Shown here piece after piece: positions 17,892 to 26,699 of a stretch of 54,810 nucleotides of DNA. Each line of letters starts with the position of its first letter. Positions within the stretch are counted from its first letter, which is position 1. The position numbers and the translations under genes are program-made. The stretch spans positions 1-54,810 of the forward strand of contig JACPVJ010000048.1 in the NCBI GenBank assembly GCA_016191785.1. Direction: 5' to 3'. The notes beneath the pieces are model-generated. The model was not told the DNA's origin and did not search any database. It was given only the letters and a program-made list of their open reading frames with translations. Source of the DNA: Myxococcales bacterium. Its GTDB lineage: Bacteria; Myxococcota_A; Polyangia; Polyangiales; Polyangiaceae.

Positions 17892-19724
17892 ATGTGCGGC
17901 ATCGTCGGCTACGTCGGACCCAAGAAGGCGGCTCCCATCTTGCTCGACGGCCTGCGGCGCCTCGAGTACCGCGGCTACGACTCGGCGGGCCTGGCGGTGC
18001 ACGACGGTCGCGAGATCGAGGTGGTGCGCGCTGCCGGCAAGCTCGAGAACCTGGCGAGCGCGCTGGAGCAGCGGCCCCTTGGCGGAAGCACCGGGCTCGG
18101 CCACACCCGCTGGGCCACCCACGGGCGACCGAGCGAGCAGAACGCGCACCCCCACGCGGCGGGCGACGTGGCGGTCGTGCACAACGGGATCATCGAGAAC
18201 TACCTGGAGCTCAAGCACGAGCTTCAAGCCAGCGGCGTGCGCTTCGCCAGCGACACCGACACCGAGATCGTCGCGCACCTGATCCACCGCGCCCTCGAGC
18301 AGGGCGCGCCGACCTTGTTCGTGGCCATGCGCCAGGCGCTCGGCCGAGTGCGAGGCGCCTACGCGCTCGCCGCCATCAGCCGGCGTGAGCCCGACCGGCT
18401 GGTGATCGCCAAGAACGCCTCACCGCTGGTGGTCGGAGTGGGCGAGGGCGAGACCCTCTGCGGCAGCGACATCCCGGCGTTGCTCGGCAGCACGCGCAAC
18501 ATGCTGTTCTTGGAAGACGGCGAGATGGCCGAGCTCACCGCCGGGGGTGTCCGGATCGAAACGGTCGAGGGCAAGCCCGTCGAGCGCGCGCCGAAGCGCA
18601 TCGACTGGAGCGCGGTGCAGGCCGAAAAGGGCGGCTACAAACACTTCATGCTCAAAGAGATCTTCGAGCAGCCCCGGGCCGTCGAAGACACTCTGCGTGG
18701 GCGAATCAATCTGGACGAGGGCGACGTGGTCGAGGCCGAGCTCGGGCTCGACGCCCAGGCGGCGCGAACCATCGAGCGAGTGGTGCTGGTGGCGTGCGGT
18801 ACCAGCCACCATGCGTCACTGGTGGGTCGCTATTGGATCGAGCAGCTGGCGCGCGTGCCGGCCCACACCGAGCTGGCCAGCGAGGTGCGCTATCGCGAGC
18901 CAGTGTTCGGGCCGAAAGATCTGGTCGTGGCCGTGAGCCAGTCGGGCGAGACGGCGGACACCTTGGCTGCGGTCAAGGCTGCTCGCGAGGGCGGCGCCCG
19001 CGTCCTGGCCATCGCCAACGTGCTCGGCAGCGCCATCCCCCGCGCCAGCCAGGGCTCGCTCTACACCCACGCCGGTCCCGAGATCGGCGTGGCGTCGACC
19101 AAGTGCTTCACCACGCAGCTGGTGGCGCTGCTCTTGCTTGCGGTGCACCTCGGCCGTCGGCGCGGCACCCTGGACGCCGAGCGGGGGCGCGAGATCTTGC
19201 AGGCCATGCTCGAGCTGCCCAACGAGATGCGCTGGACGCTGGCCCGCAAGGCGGAGATCCACCAGGTGGCGCGGCACTGGCACAACGCGCCCCACATGCT
19301 GTTCTTGGGTCGTGGGCTCGGGTACCCGATCGCGCTCGAGGGCGCGCTCAAGCTGAAAGAGATCAGCTACGCCCACGCCGAGGGCTACGCCGCCGGAGAG
19401 ATGAAGCACGGCCCCATCGCGCTAATTGACGAGAACATGCCGGTGGTGGTGGTGATGCCCCGCGATCGCCAGTACGAAAAGACGCTCTCGAACCTGCAAG
19501 AGGTCCGCGCGCGCGACGGCCAGGTGATTGCGGTCGTGACCGAGGGCGACGCCGAGGCGAAAAAGCTGGCGCAATGGGTGCTCGAGCTCCCGAAGATGCC
19601 CGAGCTCACCCAGCCGGTGGCTGCCGTGATCCCGCTGCAGCTCCTAGCGTACTACATCGCCGATCTCAAGGGCACCGACGTCGATCAGCCGCGCAATCTG
19701 GCGAAGACCGTCACGGTCGAGTGA
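17892..19724 (+). CDS. glmS: Glutamine-fructose-6-phosphate aminotransferase (isomerising)
   Basis: 610 residues, the normal length. The N-terminal class II glutamine amidotransferase starts MCGIVGYVG with catalytic Cys2 after Met removal and contains GLGHTRWATHG. Two SIS sugar-isomerase domains follow (ACGTSHHAS and AVSQSGETADTLAAV in the first, then MLFLGRGLGYPIALEGALKLKE split across the second). The end DVDQPRNLAKTVTVE is diagnostic. The enzyme makes glucosamine-6-phosphate for peptidoglycan and lipopolysaccharide. The Shine-Dalgarno AGAGGA lies about ten bases upstream. No glmS ribozyme is visible. It converges with the next gene at a six-base gap. Confidence 0.97.
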   Translation: MCGIVGYVGPKKAAPILLDGLRRLEYRGYDSAGLAVHDGREIEVVRAAGKLENLASALEQRPLGGSTGLGHTRWATHGRPSEQNAHPHAAGDVAVVHNGIIENYLELKHELQASGVRFASDTDTEIVAHLIHRALEQGAPTLFVAMRQALGRVRGAYALAAISRREPDRLVIAKNASPLVVGVGEGETLCGSDIPALLGSTRNMLFLEDGEMAELTAGGVRIETVEGKPVERAPKRIDWSAVQAEKGGYKHFMLKEIFEQPRAVEDTLRGRINLDEGDVVEAELGLDAQAARTIERVVLVACGTSHHASLVGRYWIEQLARVPAHTELASEVRYREPVFGPKDLVVAVSQSGETADTLAAVKAAREGGARVLAIANVLGSAIPRASQGSLYTHAGPEIGVASTKCFTTQLVALLLLAVHLGRRRGTLDAERGREILQAMLELPNEMRWTLARKAEIHQVARHWHNAPHMLFLGRGLGYPIALEGALKLKEISYAHAEGYAAGEMKHGPIALIDENMPVVVVMPRDRQYEKTLSNLQEVRARDGQVIAVVTEGDAEAKKLAQWVLELPKMPELTQPVAAVIPLQLLAYYIADLKGTDVDQPRNLAKTVTVE

Positions 19725-19730
19725 GCGAGC

Positions 19731-21362
19731 TCACTTGAACTCGTGCTCCTTGGCCAAGAGGCCCACGCCGCCCGCGCCCGGGCCGAGGGTCTGACCCGCA
19801 CCGTCGGCTCCGCCCGCGGCTGCCGTGGTCGCGATCTGAACGCTGCCGCCGGTGATCGTGGGCTTCTCGCCCTTGAACGCGAGGCCGATGCTCGGACCGC
19901 CCGCGCCGCCGCCGCCCTGACCGCCGTTGCCCCCCTTCGCACCGGCGCCGCCCGCGCACGCGCCGGTGCCGCCCGCTGCGCCGGGCGCCCCATTACCGCC
20001 AGGTTGGCCCTTGCCGCCGTTGCCGCCCTTGCCGCCGGTCTTGGCGATCAGATCGCAGTCGCTCAGGGTCACGCTCGACTCGTGCACGGTGAGGGCGATG
20101 CTGGCGCCGCCGCCCTTGCCGCCTTCCCCGCCGATGCCACCGCAGCCGCCGCTGCCGCCCCCGCCTCCGGACGCACCGATCGGCGGATTCGGTCCGGTCG
20201 GGCCGCAGCTCGACGGTGCCTTCAGCGAGCCGCCGCCGCCACCACCTTGCCCGTTTCCGCCGTTCTGCCCGTAGCCGCCGGAGCTCGAGCTCCAGCCGCC
20301 GCCTGACAGCATGCCCGCGCTGGTGCTGCCCTCCCCGTCGTCACCGTTCGCGCCCGCCGTGCCGTTCCCGCCCTTGCCGACCGTCGCGCAGCTCCAGCCG
20401 CCGGGTAGCGTGTCGTCTTGCCCCTCCCCGCCGAGGCCGCCAGGCAGGTTCGTCGGTGCGCCGTCGGTGCCCGAGCCCGCGCTGCCGACCCCCACGCCCG
20501 CGACCCCGCCGAAACCGCCCTTGCTCTCGGGAAAACCGCACCCGGTGACGGTCTCGGCTCCGCCGAGCGCGTCCTTGCTGCAGGCGTTCTTCCCGGGATT
20601 GCCCACCTTCCCCGCGTCGGCCACTCCCGGCGTGGTGTAGCCCGCAACGCCGTTCGCCCCCATGCCCGCAGTCACCTTCAGTCGCGCGAAATGCACGCTC
20701 TTCGAGCCGCCCACCACCACGCCGATGCTCGCGGTGCCCGGTGAGCTGGCCGCGCCCGCCGTGATCTCGAAGTCTTCGACGCGCGTGCCGGTGACCAGGT
20801 CTGCGATCTCGATCACCCCGCTCGACGGGCCCGTCAGCTGCGTGCGCGTGCCTTTCTCGTAGTCCCACGTCGCGCAGTCGAAGCCGCCGTAGAGCTCGAC
20901 GCCGTCCGAGTTCGAGTCGAGGGTGATCTGCGTGTCGAACGCGCCAGCTGTCGCGCAGGCGTACACGCGCTTGTCGTCCAGCGCGGCCGTGCTGATTGCC
21001 TGGTCGAAGGTCTTGTACGGCTTCGACCGAGAGCCGTCGCCGTAGAGGTCGTCGCCCTTGGGCGAAACGAAGACCGCGAAGCTCTCGTGGATCACGCAGG
21101 CGTCCTCGAACGGCGTCTTCTTTCCGTTGCAGCCCGGACCGCCCCCGCCGAAGTTGGTGCCGCCGCCCGCGCCCGAGCCATTGCCGCTGCCGCCGTTCCC
21201 CGTGCTGCCGGTGCCGCTCTGGCCGCCGGTGCCGCCGCCGCCGGTGCCGCCGTTGCCCGGGTTGTTGGGCGAGTACCCCCCGCTGCGCTTGCTGCCACAG
21301 GCGAGCAAGACGACGCTGCCGGCCAGCAAGACGGAGAGCGCGACTCGAGCTTCGAAGCGCAT
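19731..21362 (-). CDS. Gly-rich (PGRS-like) lipoprotein with a beta-helix-type domain
   Basis: 543 residues. The lipoprotein signal ends SVVLLACGS. A Gly/Thr/Ser linker follows, then about residues 95-230 resemble the DUF1565/parallel beta-helix start (FVSPKGDDLYGDGSRSKPYKTF, then AISTAAL). The rest is a Gly-Gly-x array with interspersed beta-helix rungs (SVTLSDCDLIAKTGGKG, PTITGGSVQIA). It looks like the PE_PGRS-style, beta-helix surface proteins of large myxobacteria. It is probably an outer-surface lipoprotein; function unknown. Its ATG is only 20 bases from the GTG of the divergent gene and lies six bases after a TATACT box. Confidence 0.8.
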   Translation of the reverse strand: MRFEARVALSVLLAGSVVLLACGSKRSGGYSPNNPGNGGTGGGGTGGQSGTGSTGNGGSGNGSGAGGGTNFGGGGPGCNGKKTPFEDACVIHESFAVFVSPKGDDLYGDGSRSKPYKTFDQAISTAALDDKRVYACATAGAFDTQITLDSNSDGVELYGGFDCATWDYEKGTRTQLTGPSSGVIEIADLVTGTRVEDFEITAGAASSPGTASIGVVVGGSKSVHFARLKVTAGMGANGVAGYTTPGVADAGKVGNPGKNACSKDALGGAETVTGCGFPESKGGFGGVAGVGVGSAGSGTDGAPTNLPGGLGGEGQDDTLPGGWSCATVGKGGNGTAGANGDDGEGSTSAGMLSGGGWSSSSGGYGQNGGNGQGGGGGGSLKAPSSCGPTGPNPPIGASGGGGGSGGCGGIGGEGGKGGGASIALTVHESSVTLSDCDLIAKTGGKGGNGGKGQPGGNGAPGAAGGTGACAGGAGAKGGNGGQGGGGAGGPSIGLAFKGEKPTITGGSVQIATTAAAGGADGAGQTLGPGAGGVGLLAKEHEFK

Positions 21363-21368
21363 GGCGCG

Positions 21369-21376
21369 AGTATACT
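21369..21376. promoter_or_regulatory. Palindromic AGTATACT: shared divergent -10 box
   Basis: AGTATACT reads the same on both strands. On the plus strand TATACT is followed by six bases and GTG 21383; on the minus strand TATACT is followed by six bases and ATG 21362. The two start codons are 20 bases apart, so neither mRNA has room for a leader with a Shine-Dalgarno site. I read it as a symmetric -10 element giving two leaderless transcripts. -35 elements would lie inside the opposite gene and are not obvious. Confidence 0.55.
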
Positions 21377-21382
21377 GCTCCC

Positions 21383-22141
21383 GTGCGGTTCTCGCTCGTG
21401 GTCTTGCTCGGCGTGGTGGCGCTCGCGCTGTTCGCTGGCGTGCTCGTGGTGAGCCAGGTCGCCGGCGCTGCGCTGCGGAGGTCGCTCGACATGCTGCGCC
21501 TGGCGATTCGTCCCGAAAGGCCCATCGGGGAGCTCACCTCGGGCCCGCGCCGCATGCAGGGCTTCGTGGGCCTCTCCGCTGCGCAGAGCGAGCGCGCGGC
21601 GCTGCTCACCGGCCCGGTGAACGGCCGACCCTGCCTGGCGTACGAGCTCGAGCTCTCGGCGGATGGCCGGCGGTGTTACTCCGAGCGGCAGGCCCTGCCG
21701 TGCGTGCTCCGCGATGGCTCGGGTGAGGTCGAGCTGCCGATGCCAACGGCTCGGCTCGTGAGCGAGCGGCGCGAGTCGTGGAGGGGCGTGCTCGAGTCCG
21801 CGCCGCCGCCCGGTCTGTCACCGGCGCTGTGCCAGAAGCTGGTGGCGGCCAAGAACGCGTTCATCGAGCGCGAGCGGCTGTCGCCGGCGGTCCCCGTCGA
21901 GGTTGCGGTCAAGTCCATCGGCACCGGGGATCTGCTCTTCGTGAGCGGCGAGGTGATCCAGGGGGGGCTCAGCGTCAGCTTGATGGCGGGTCGGCCGGTG
22001 TGCGTGTCGGACCGACCTTTCGCCGAGGTCGCCAAGAAAGAGGGCCTGCTCGCCGTCGCCGGTGTGGCCTTCGCGCTGTTCATCATCAGCGTGGTGGTCG
22101 CCGTGGCCACCGCGATCGTCGGCCGAACGCGACCACCTTGA
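21383..22141 (+). CDS. Membrane protein with a GIDE/MULAN-like domain
   Basis: 252 residues with one membrane helix at each end (about 3-27 and 222-246). The middle has MQGFVGLSAAQSERAALLTGPVNGRPCLAYELEL and then LRDGSGEVELP, the layout of the GIDE (MUL1/MULAN-like) domain: a Gly-rich turn, a short disulfide or Cys element, then a strand with D-x-(T/S)-G-x-V. In mitochondria the domain sits between two membrane helices and precedes a RING finger; here there is no RING, as expected for bacteria. Function in bacteria is unknown. The GTG start at 21383 gives a leaderless arrangement with the TATACT box. Assignment is from pattern only. Confidence 0.65.
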   Translation: MRFSLVVLLGVVALALFAGVLVVSQVAGAALRRSLDMLRLAIRPERPIGELTSGPRRMQGFVGLSAAQSERAALLTGPVNGRPCLAYELELSADGRRCYSERQALPCVLRDGSGEVELPMPTARLVSERRESWRGVLESAPPPGLSPALCQKLVAAKNAFIERERLSPAVPVEVAVKSIGTGDLLFVSGEVIQGGLSVSLMAGRPVCVSDRPFAEVAKKEGLLAVAGVAFALFIISVVVAVATAIVGRTRPP

Positions 22142-22176
22142 CGCCGTCGGCCATGTTCGGTTTTCTCGGGGGTCCC

Positions 22177-22941
22177 ATGCTCATTCGACTCCACCCCGCT
22201 CCGCTCGTGCTCGCCCTGATCGTCGCTTGCGGGGGGCAGAAGCGCGATCCGGCCTCGAGCGCCACGCCGGTCGAAGCCAAGTCCTCGCAGCCTGCGACCG
22301 TGCAGCCCAAGCCCGCGGCGTCGGACAAAGAGGAGAGCGAAGCCGCCGATTCGAAGGACTTGCCGACCGAGTGCACCAAGAAGGGGGACATGTGCCTGCC
22401 TCCCGTGGCCTTCGTGAAGCGCCTGTGCCAGGGCAACTTCCCCAGCATCGCGCTCGCGATGTTCAAGAAGGAAACGCCGTGGACTCGCGGCTACATGACG
22501 CGCAAGACGAAAGCCTGGAATGCATCGGGGGGCGCGGCGTCGAGTGACGAGCTCGAGTTCGACGAAGAGGTGCTGGTGCTCCGGCACCGTGCGGACGATC
22601 TCGGGGGCATGCAGGTGAGCGGGGCTGGCGGCGGCTTCGACGCGCTGCGCTGGAACGGGTCGTGTGTGACCCTGGCCAAGGAAGAGCTGACCCTCAAGAA
22701 CCCGCCCAAAGCGAAGAACGCGCGGGTCGAGTGGCGCCTGATCGACGACCCGATGCGGGAAGCCATGCGAAACGACGCGAAGCTCGACAAGGCCTACAAG
22801 GACCGCCAAAAAGAGTGCAAGGGCGCCACCATGGGGACGGTGAGCGACAAGTGCGTGAAGCTCGACACGGCCCTGTCGGACGCCATCGTCGCGCACGTGC
22901 GCGGCGGCGGCGACGTGGGCAAGCCCGCGCGCATGCCCTGA
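22177..22941 (+). CDS. Lipoprotein of unknown function
   Basis: 254 residues from ATG 22177; the alternative in-frame ATG at 22153 would put eight extra residues before an otherwise perfect signal (LVLALIVACGG). The GGGGG just upstream of 22177 can act as a ribosome site. After the lipid Cys comes a Lys/Pro/Ala/Glu linker (about 20-60), then a globular domain with six Cys residues, including TECTKKGDMCLPP near its start and KGATMGTVSDKC near its end. It begins 35 bases after the GIDE-like gene and may be in the same transcript. I do not recognise the family. Confidence 0.7.
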   Translation: MLIRLHPAPLVLALIVACGGQKRDPASSATPVEAKSSQPATVQPKPAASDKEESEAADSKDLPTECTKKGDMCLPPVAFVKRLCQGNFPSIALAMFKKETPWTRGYMTRKTKAWNASGGAASSDELEFDEEVLVLRHRADDLGGMQVSGAGGGFDALRWNGSCVTLAKEELTLKNPPKAKNARVEWRLIDDPMREAMRNDAKLDKAYKDRQKECKGATMGTVSDKCVKLDTALSDAIVAHVRGGGDVGKPARMP

Positions 22942-22967
22942 GGGTTTGCGGCGCACGGCCTGGGCGC

Positions 22968-22973
22968 TACCAT
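22968..22973 (+). promoter_or_regulatory. -10-like box TACCAT, five bases before the IgGFc-binding-like gene
   Basis: TACCAT is followed by GCGCC and ATG 22979. A TTGCGG lies 16 bases further upstream (22946-22951) and could be a weak -35. Predicts a leaderless mRNA. Confidence 0.4.
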
Positions 22974-22978
22974 GCGCC

Positions 22979-24823
22979 ATGGCTCGAGTCGGGTTCCGCC
23001 TGTACGCAGGCGCTTGTCTTTCGTTCGTGCTGCCTTGCGCGCTCGCGGCCAGTTGCTCTGCCGACGGTGGGACCGGCAGTGCCGGCGTGGGCGGCAGCGG
23101 GGCTGCCGGAGGCAACGACGCCAGCCTGGGTGGCAGCGGCGGCGGCGGGGGCAGCGGAGCCTTCGGGGGCACCGCGGGCGACGGCGGCATCTCGATCGAT
23201 TCGCCCACCGGCGACGGCTGCGCAGCGAAGTGCTCCAGCGACTTCCACAAGGTCCTGAGCTGCTCTGGCGCGGTCGTCGCGACCTGCACCGGAGAGAAGG
23301 GCTGCGACCCCACCACCGGGCAGTGCGAAAGCGCCTGCAGCGTCGCGGACAAGACCAAGCAGAGCGTGGGCTGCGAGTACTACCCGACGTTCATGGAGAT
23401 GAGCGAGTCCAGCTTCTGGAAGAGCAACCAGATCTGTTTCGCGGTGATCGTCGCCAACACCTGGGACACTCCGGCCAAGGTCAGTGTCGAGCTCAGCGGC
23501 GCGGCGATCGACATCGACAAGTACGCGTACGTGCCCCAGGGCTCGGGGCCCAGCCTCAAGCTTCAGCCCACCAGCGTGACCCAAGGCATCGCGCCGGGCG
23601 GCGTGGCGATCCTGTTCCTGGCAGGGCTCCAAGGCACCGAGAAGGCCCACTGCCCGGTCCCGGCCGCCATGGTTGCCGGGCCCATGGTCAACGGCACGGG
23701 CAAGGGGCACTCCTTCCATCTGAAGACCAACGTCCCCGTGGTCGCCTACCAGGTGGCGCCGTACGGCGGCGGGAACGCCGCAGTCACCGGCTCGTCGCTG
23801 CTCATCCCGACCAGCGCGTGGGACGTCAACTACATCGCGGTCAACGCCTACAAGTACGGCATTGCGCCGCCGACCATGAACGTGATCGCGCTCGAAAACG
23901 GGACGGACGTGACCCTGGTGCCGGTGGCCGCCGTCACCGGGGGCGGCGGGTTGCCGGCCGGCCCGGCCAACGTACCGCTCACGTTCAGCCTGAACGCCGG
24001 CGAGATGGCGCAGTTCTCCCAGAACGCCGAGCTCACCGGCAGCGTGATTTCTTCGAACAAGCCCATTGGCCTGATGGGTGGGCAGAAGGCGCTCAATGTT
24101 CCCGTGGGCGTGTCGTTCGCCGATCACGCCGAGCAGATGATCCCGCCCGTGCGCGCCATGGGCAGCGAATACGTGGGTGTCATGCACCGCCCGCGCAAGA
24201 CCGAGCCCGCGGTGTGGCGGTTGGTGGGCGCCGTGGACGGCACCACGCTCACCTGGACCGGCGGCGTGGCCGGGCCCGCCACGCTCAATCGAGGCGAGGT
24301 CGCCGAGCTCCAGACGGGTACGCCGTTCGTGGTGAAGAGCCAGGACGACAAGCACCCGTTCATGCTCTTCCAGCTGATGACGGGCTCGACCTTTCTGCCG
24401 GCCATGAACGGCTACGGCGATGCGGACTTCGTGCTGATGGTGCCGCCTCAGCAGTACATGCCGCGCTACGTCTTCTTCGCCGACCCGACGTACCCGGAGA
24501 CCAACCTGGTTCTGGTCCGGGCGAAGGTGAACGGCGCCTTCGCCGACGTGAACCTGGACTGCGCGGGCAAGGTCTCGGGCTGGCAGCCCCTCGGCGACTA
24601 CGAGTGGACCCGCGTCGACCTGATGACCGGGAACTTCCAGCCGGTCGGCGCCTGTTCCACGGGTCGCCACGAGATCTCGAGCGACGGCCCCTTCGGAGTC
24701 ACGGTCTGGGGCTGGGGCACTCCCGAGACCACCACCTTCACCAGCAACGTGTCCTACGGCTACCCCGCCGGGATGAACATCGTGCCGATCAACAAAGTGG
24801 TCGTGCCGCCGACCCCCAAGTAG
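22979..24823 (+). CDS. Lipoprotein of the IgGFc-binding-protein-like family
   Basis: 614 residues. The ATG at 22979 gives a signal ending CALAASC. A Gly-rich linker (about 25-70) and a short Cys-rich segment (GCAAKCSSDFHKVLSCSGAV, then CTGEKGCDPTTGQC) precede a long beta-rich domain (about 125-600). That domain has the order of the IgGFc-binding N-terminal domain: FCFAVIVANTWD-type start (here CFAVIVANTW), YVPQGSG, then TSVTQGIAPGGVAILF and KAHCPVPAAM. The family is common in myxobacteria as surface lipoproteins and is thought to be adhesive, named after a mucin-associated animal protein. The biological ligand is unknown. It converges with the ABC-F gene, 19 bases apart. Confidence 0.85.
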   Translation: MARVGFRLYAGACLSFVLPCALAASCSADGGTGSAGVGGSGAAGGNDASLGGSGGGGGSGAFGGTAGDGGISIDSPTGDGCAAKCSSDFHKVLSCSGAVVATCTGEKGCDPTTGQCESACSVADKTKQSVGCEYYPTFMEMSESSFWKSNQICFAVIVANTWDTPAKVSVELSGAAIDIDKYAYVPQGSGPSLKLQPTSVTQGIAPGGVAILFLAGLQGTEKAHCPVPAAMVAGPMVNGTGKGHSFHLKTNVPVVAYQVAPYGGGNAAVTGSSLLIPTSAWDVNYIAVNAYKYGIAPPTMNVIALENGTDVTLVPVAAVTGGGGLPAGPANVPLTFSLNAGEMAQFSQNAELTGSVISSNKPIGLMGGQKALNVPVGVSFADHAEQMIPPVRAMGSEYVGVMHRPRKTEPAVWRLVGAVDGTTLTWTGGVAGPATLNRGEVAELQTGTPFVVKSQDDKHPFMLFQLMTGSTFLPAMNGYGDADFVLMVPPQQYMPRYVFFADPTYPETNLVLVRAKVNGAFADVNLDCAGKVSGWQPLGDYEWTRVDLMTGNFQPVGACSTGRHEISSDGPFGVTVWGWGTPETTTFTSNVSYGYPAGMNIVPINKVVVPPTPK

Positions 24824-24842
24824 CGCCGCGCAGGGCTGCGCG

Positions 24843-26486
24843 TCACAGCCGCATGCTGCCGGGTTTCGCTCCGGCTTCGCGCTGCTGGTAGGTGCCGTGT
24901 TTCACCAGGAACTGCCCGTCGTGGAAGGCGCTCGGGCTGAGCTCACGGATCCCCTCGACGCTCATCTCCAGAATTCGCGTGGCGACCCGCTCGACCATGT
25001 TCCGGTCGTGGGTCACGAAGATGCACGTCCCTTCGTACACGCTGAGCGCCTCGGTGAGCGCGCGGATCGACTCCAGATCCAGGTGGTTGGTGGGCTCGTC
25101 GAGCAAGAGCACGTTCGGCTCGGCCAGCATCAGCTTGGCCAAGAGCAGGCGCACCGTCTCGCCACCCGAGAGCACCTTGGTGGGCTTCAGCGGCTCTTCC
25201 TTCTTGAAGAGCAGCCGACCGAAGAGGGCGCGCAGGCTCTCTTCGTCCGCGCGGCCGTTGAAGCTCCAGAGCCAGGCGTGGGCGGTCTGATCGGAGCGTT
25301 GCAGTACCTCCGAGTGCTCTTGCGGCATGTACTCGACGCGCGCCTCGAAGCCCCAGCCGACCTCGCCCTCGTCGGGGCTGAGGTCGCCCTTGAACATGCG
25401 CAGCATGCTGGTCTTGCCGATGCCGTTGGGCCCCACCAGCGCGATCTTGTCGCCCCGCATCACGCTCAGGTTGAAGCCCTTGCAGATGCTGATGGTCTCG
25501 AACCGCTTGCACAGGTTCTGCACGCTGAGCACGCTGCGGCCGCTGGGTCGGGCCTGGTCGAAACGAATGAACGGCCGCTGGATGTTCGAGCGCTTCAGGT
25601 CGACCATTGCCTGCTTCTCGCGCTGCGCCTGCTTCTCGCGAGACTTCACCTGTGACGCGCGGGTTCCGGCGCCGAAGCGCCGCACGAACTCCTGAAGTTG
25701 CTCGATCTTCTCCTGGCGAGCCGAGTTGGCCAGCTCGAGCCCGGTGCGGGCCTCGGCCTTGGCGCGGACCATGTCGTCGTAGTCGCCCGAGTAGATGATG
25801 ATGCTCTCGTAGTCGACGTCGGCGATCTTGGTGCAGACCGTGTTCAAGAAGTGGCGATCGTGGCTGATCACCACGAGCGCGCCTTCGTACTCCGCCAGGA
25901 AGCTCTCGAGCCAGCGGATGCTGGAGATGTCCAGGCTGTTGGTCGGCTCGTCCAAGAGCAGGCTGTCGGGCTTGCCGAACAGCGCCTTGGCCAAGAGCAC
26001 GCGCACGCGATCGCCGCCCTGCAGCACCTCGAGCTTCTCTTCGTGCAGGTGCGCGGGGATGCCCAGACCCACCAAGAGAGCGGTGGCCTCGCCCTCGGCG
26101 GTGTAGCCGTCTTCCTCGGCGATGGTCATCTCGAGCTCGCCGAGCAGCATGCCGTCCTCGTCGTCGAGGTCGTCGCCCTTGGCCAAGAGCGCGGCCTTCT
26201 TCTCGAGCGCCGCCCACAGCGTCTGGTGCCCCGAGAGGACCACGTCCAGGATGCGCTGGTGGGCATAGGTCGAGTGGTCCTGCTCCAGGACACCGAGCCT
26301 GCCCCGGACCGAGACACTCCCGTTCGTCGGCTCGATTTCACTCGACAGGATCTTCATGAAGGTCGACTTGCCGGCGCCGTTCGGGCCGGTGAGGCCGTAC
26401 CGCTCCCCGTCGTTGAAGGTGACGTTCACGTGATCGAAGAGCACGCGCCCTCCGAAGCTCATCGAGACTTCTTGCGTAGTGATCAT
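24843..26486 (-). CDS. ybiT: ABC-F family ATPase, YbiT type
   Basis: 547 residues with two ABC domains and no membrane part. Walker A motifs are GPNGAGKS and GPNGIGKT, Walker B regions SLLLDEPTNSLD and VLLLDEPTNHLD. The second signature is normal (LSGGETVR), the first is LQGGDRVR. The inter-domain linker (about 240-300) is the Lys/Arg/Gln-rich helical P-site tRNA-interaction motif. The start MITTQEVSMSFGGRVLF, the phrase NRYGLxGxNGxGKSTFMKIL (here ERYGLTGPNGAGKS) and RPFIRF after the linker match E. coli YbiT rather than EttA or Uup. YbiT-type proteins bind the ribosomal E site and help translation. The upstream 213 bases hold no gene. Confidence 0.93.
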   Translation of the reverse strand: MITTQEVSMSFGGRVLFDHVNVTFNDGERYGLTGPNGAGKSTFMKILSSEIEPTNGSVSVRGRLGVLEQDHSTYAHQRILDVVLSGHQTLWAALEKKAALLAKGDDLDDEDGMLLGELEMTIAEEDGYTAEGEATALLVGLGIPAHLHEEKLEVLQGGDRVRVLLAKALFGKPDSLLLDEPTNSLDISSIRWLESFLAEYEGALVVISHDRHFLNTVCTKIADVDYESIIIYSGDYDDMVRAKAEARTGLELANSARQEKIEQLQEFVRRFGAGTRASQVKSREKQAQREKQAMVDLKRSNIQRPFIRFDQARPSGRSVLSVQNLCKRFETISICKGFNLSVMRGDKIALVGPNGIGKTSMLRMFKGDLSPDEGEVGWGFEARVEYMPQEHSEVLQRSDQTAHAWLWSFNGRADEESLRALFGRLLFKKEEPLKPTKVLSGGETVRLLLAKLMLAEPNVLLLDEPTNHLDLESIRALTEALSVYEGTCIFVTHDRNMVERVATRILEMSVEGIRELSPSAFHDGQFLVKHGTYQQREAGAKPGSMRL

Positions 26487-26699
26487 GCTCGTACACCTGG
26501 GGTTGCCGCGGGGCCGCGGAGGGTCGCTGGACCGGCTCGGTCAGTGAGCGTGCGCCCCGGACCGGCGGCGCTCGAGGCGGCGCGCTCGGAAGAGCCGGGG
26601 GACGCGAGGGCGCGGAACCTAGCAGAAAGCAGGCCCCTGCGCCCGACAATCCGAGCGGCGCCGAAACCCCGGGCAAGAACGCCGCGGGCGCGCCTGCGC

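Noticed and set aside
20000..21300. Pro-rich plus-strand open frames opposite the Gly-rich lipoprotein
   Set aside because: Gly codons read in reverse give Pro; these are complement artefacts of the GGC/GGT repeats.
24828..24841. GCGCAG-GG-CTGCGC hairpin between convergent genes as a terminator
   Set aside because: Only five pairs can form once a loop of four bases is left; too small to claim.
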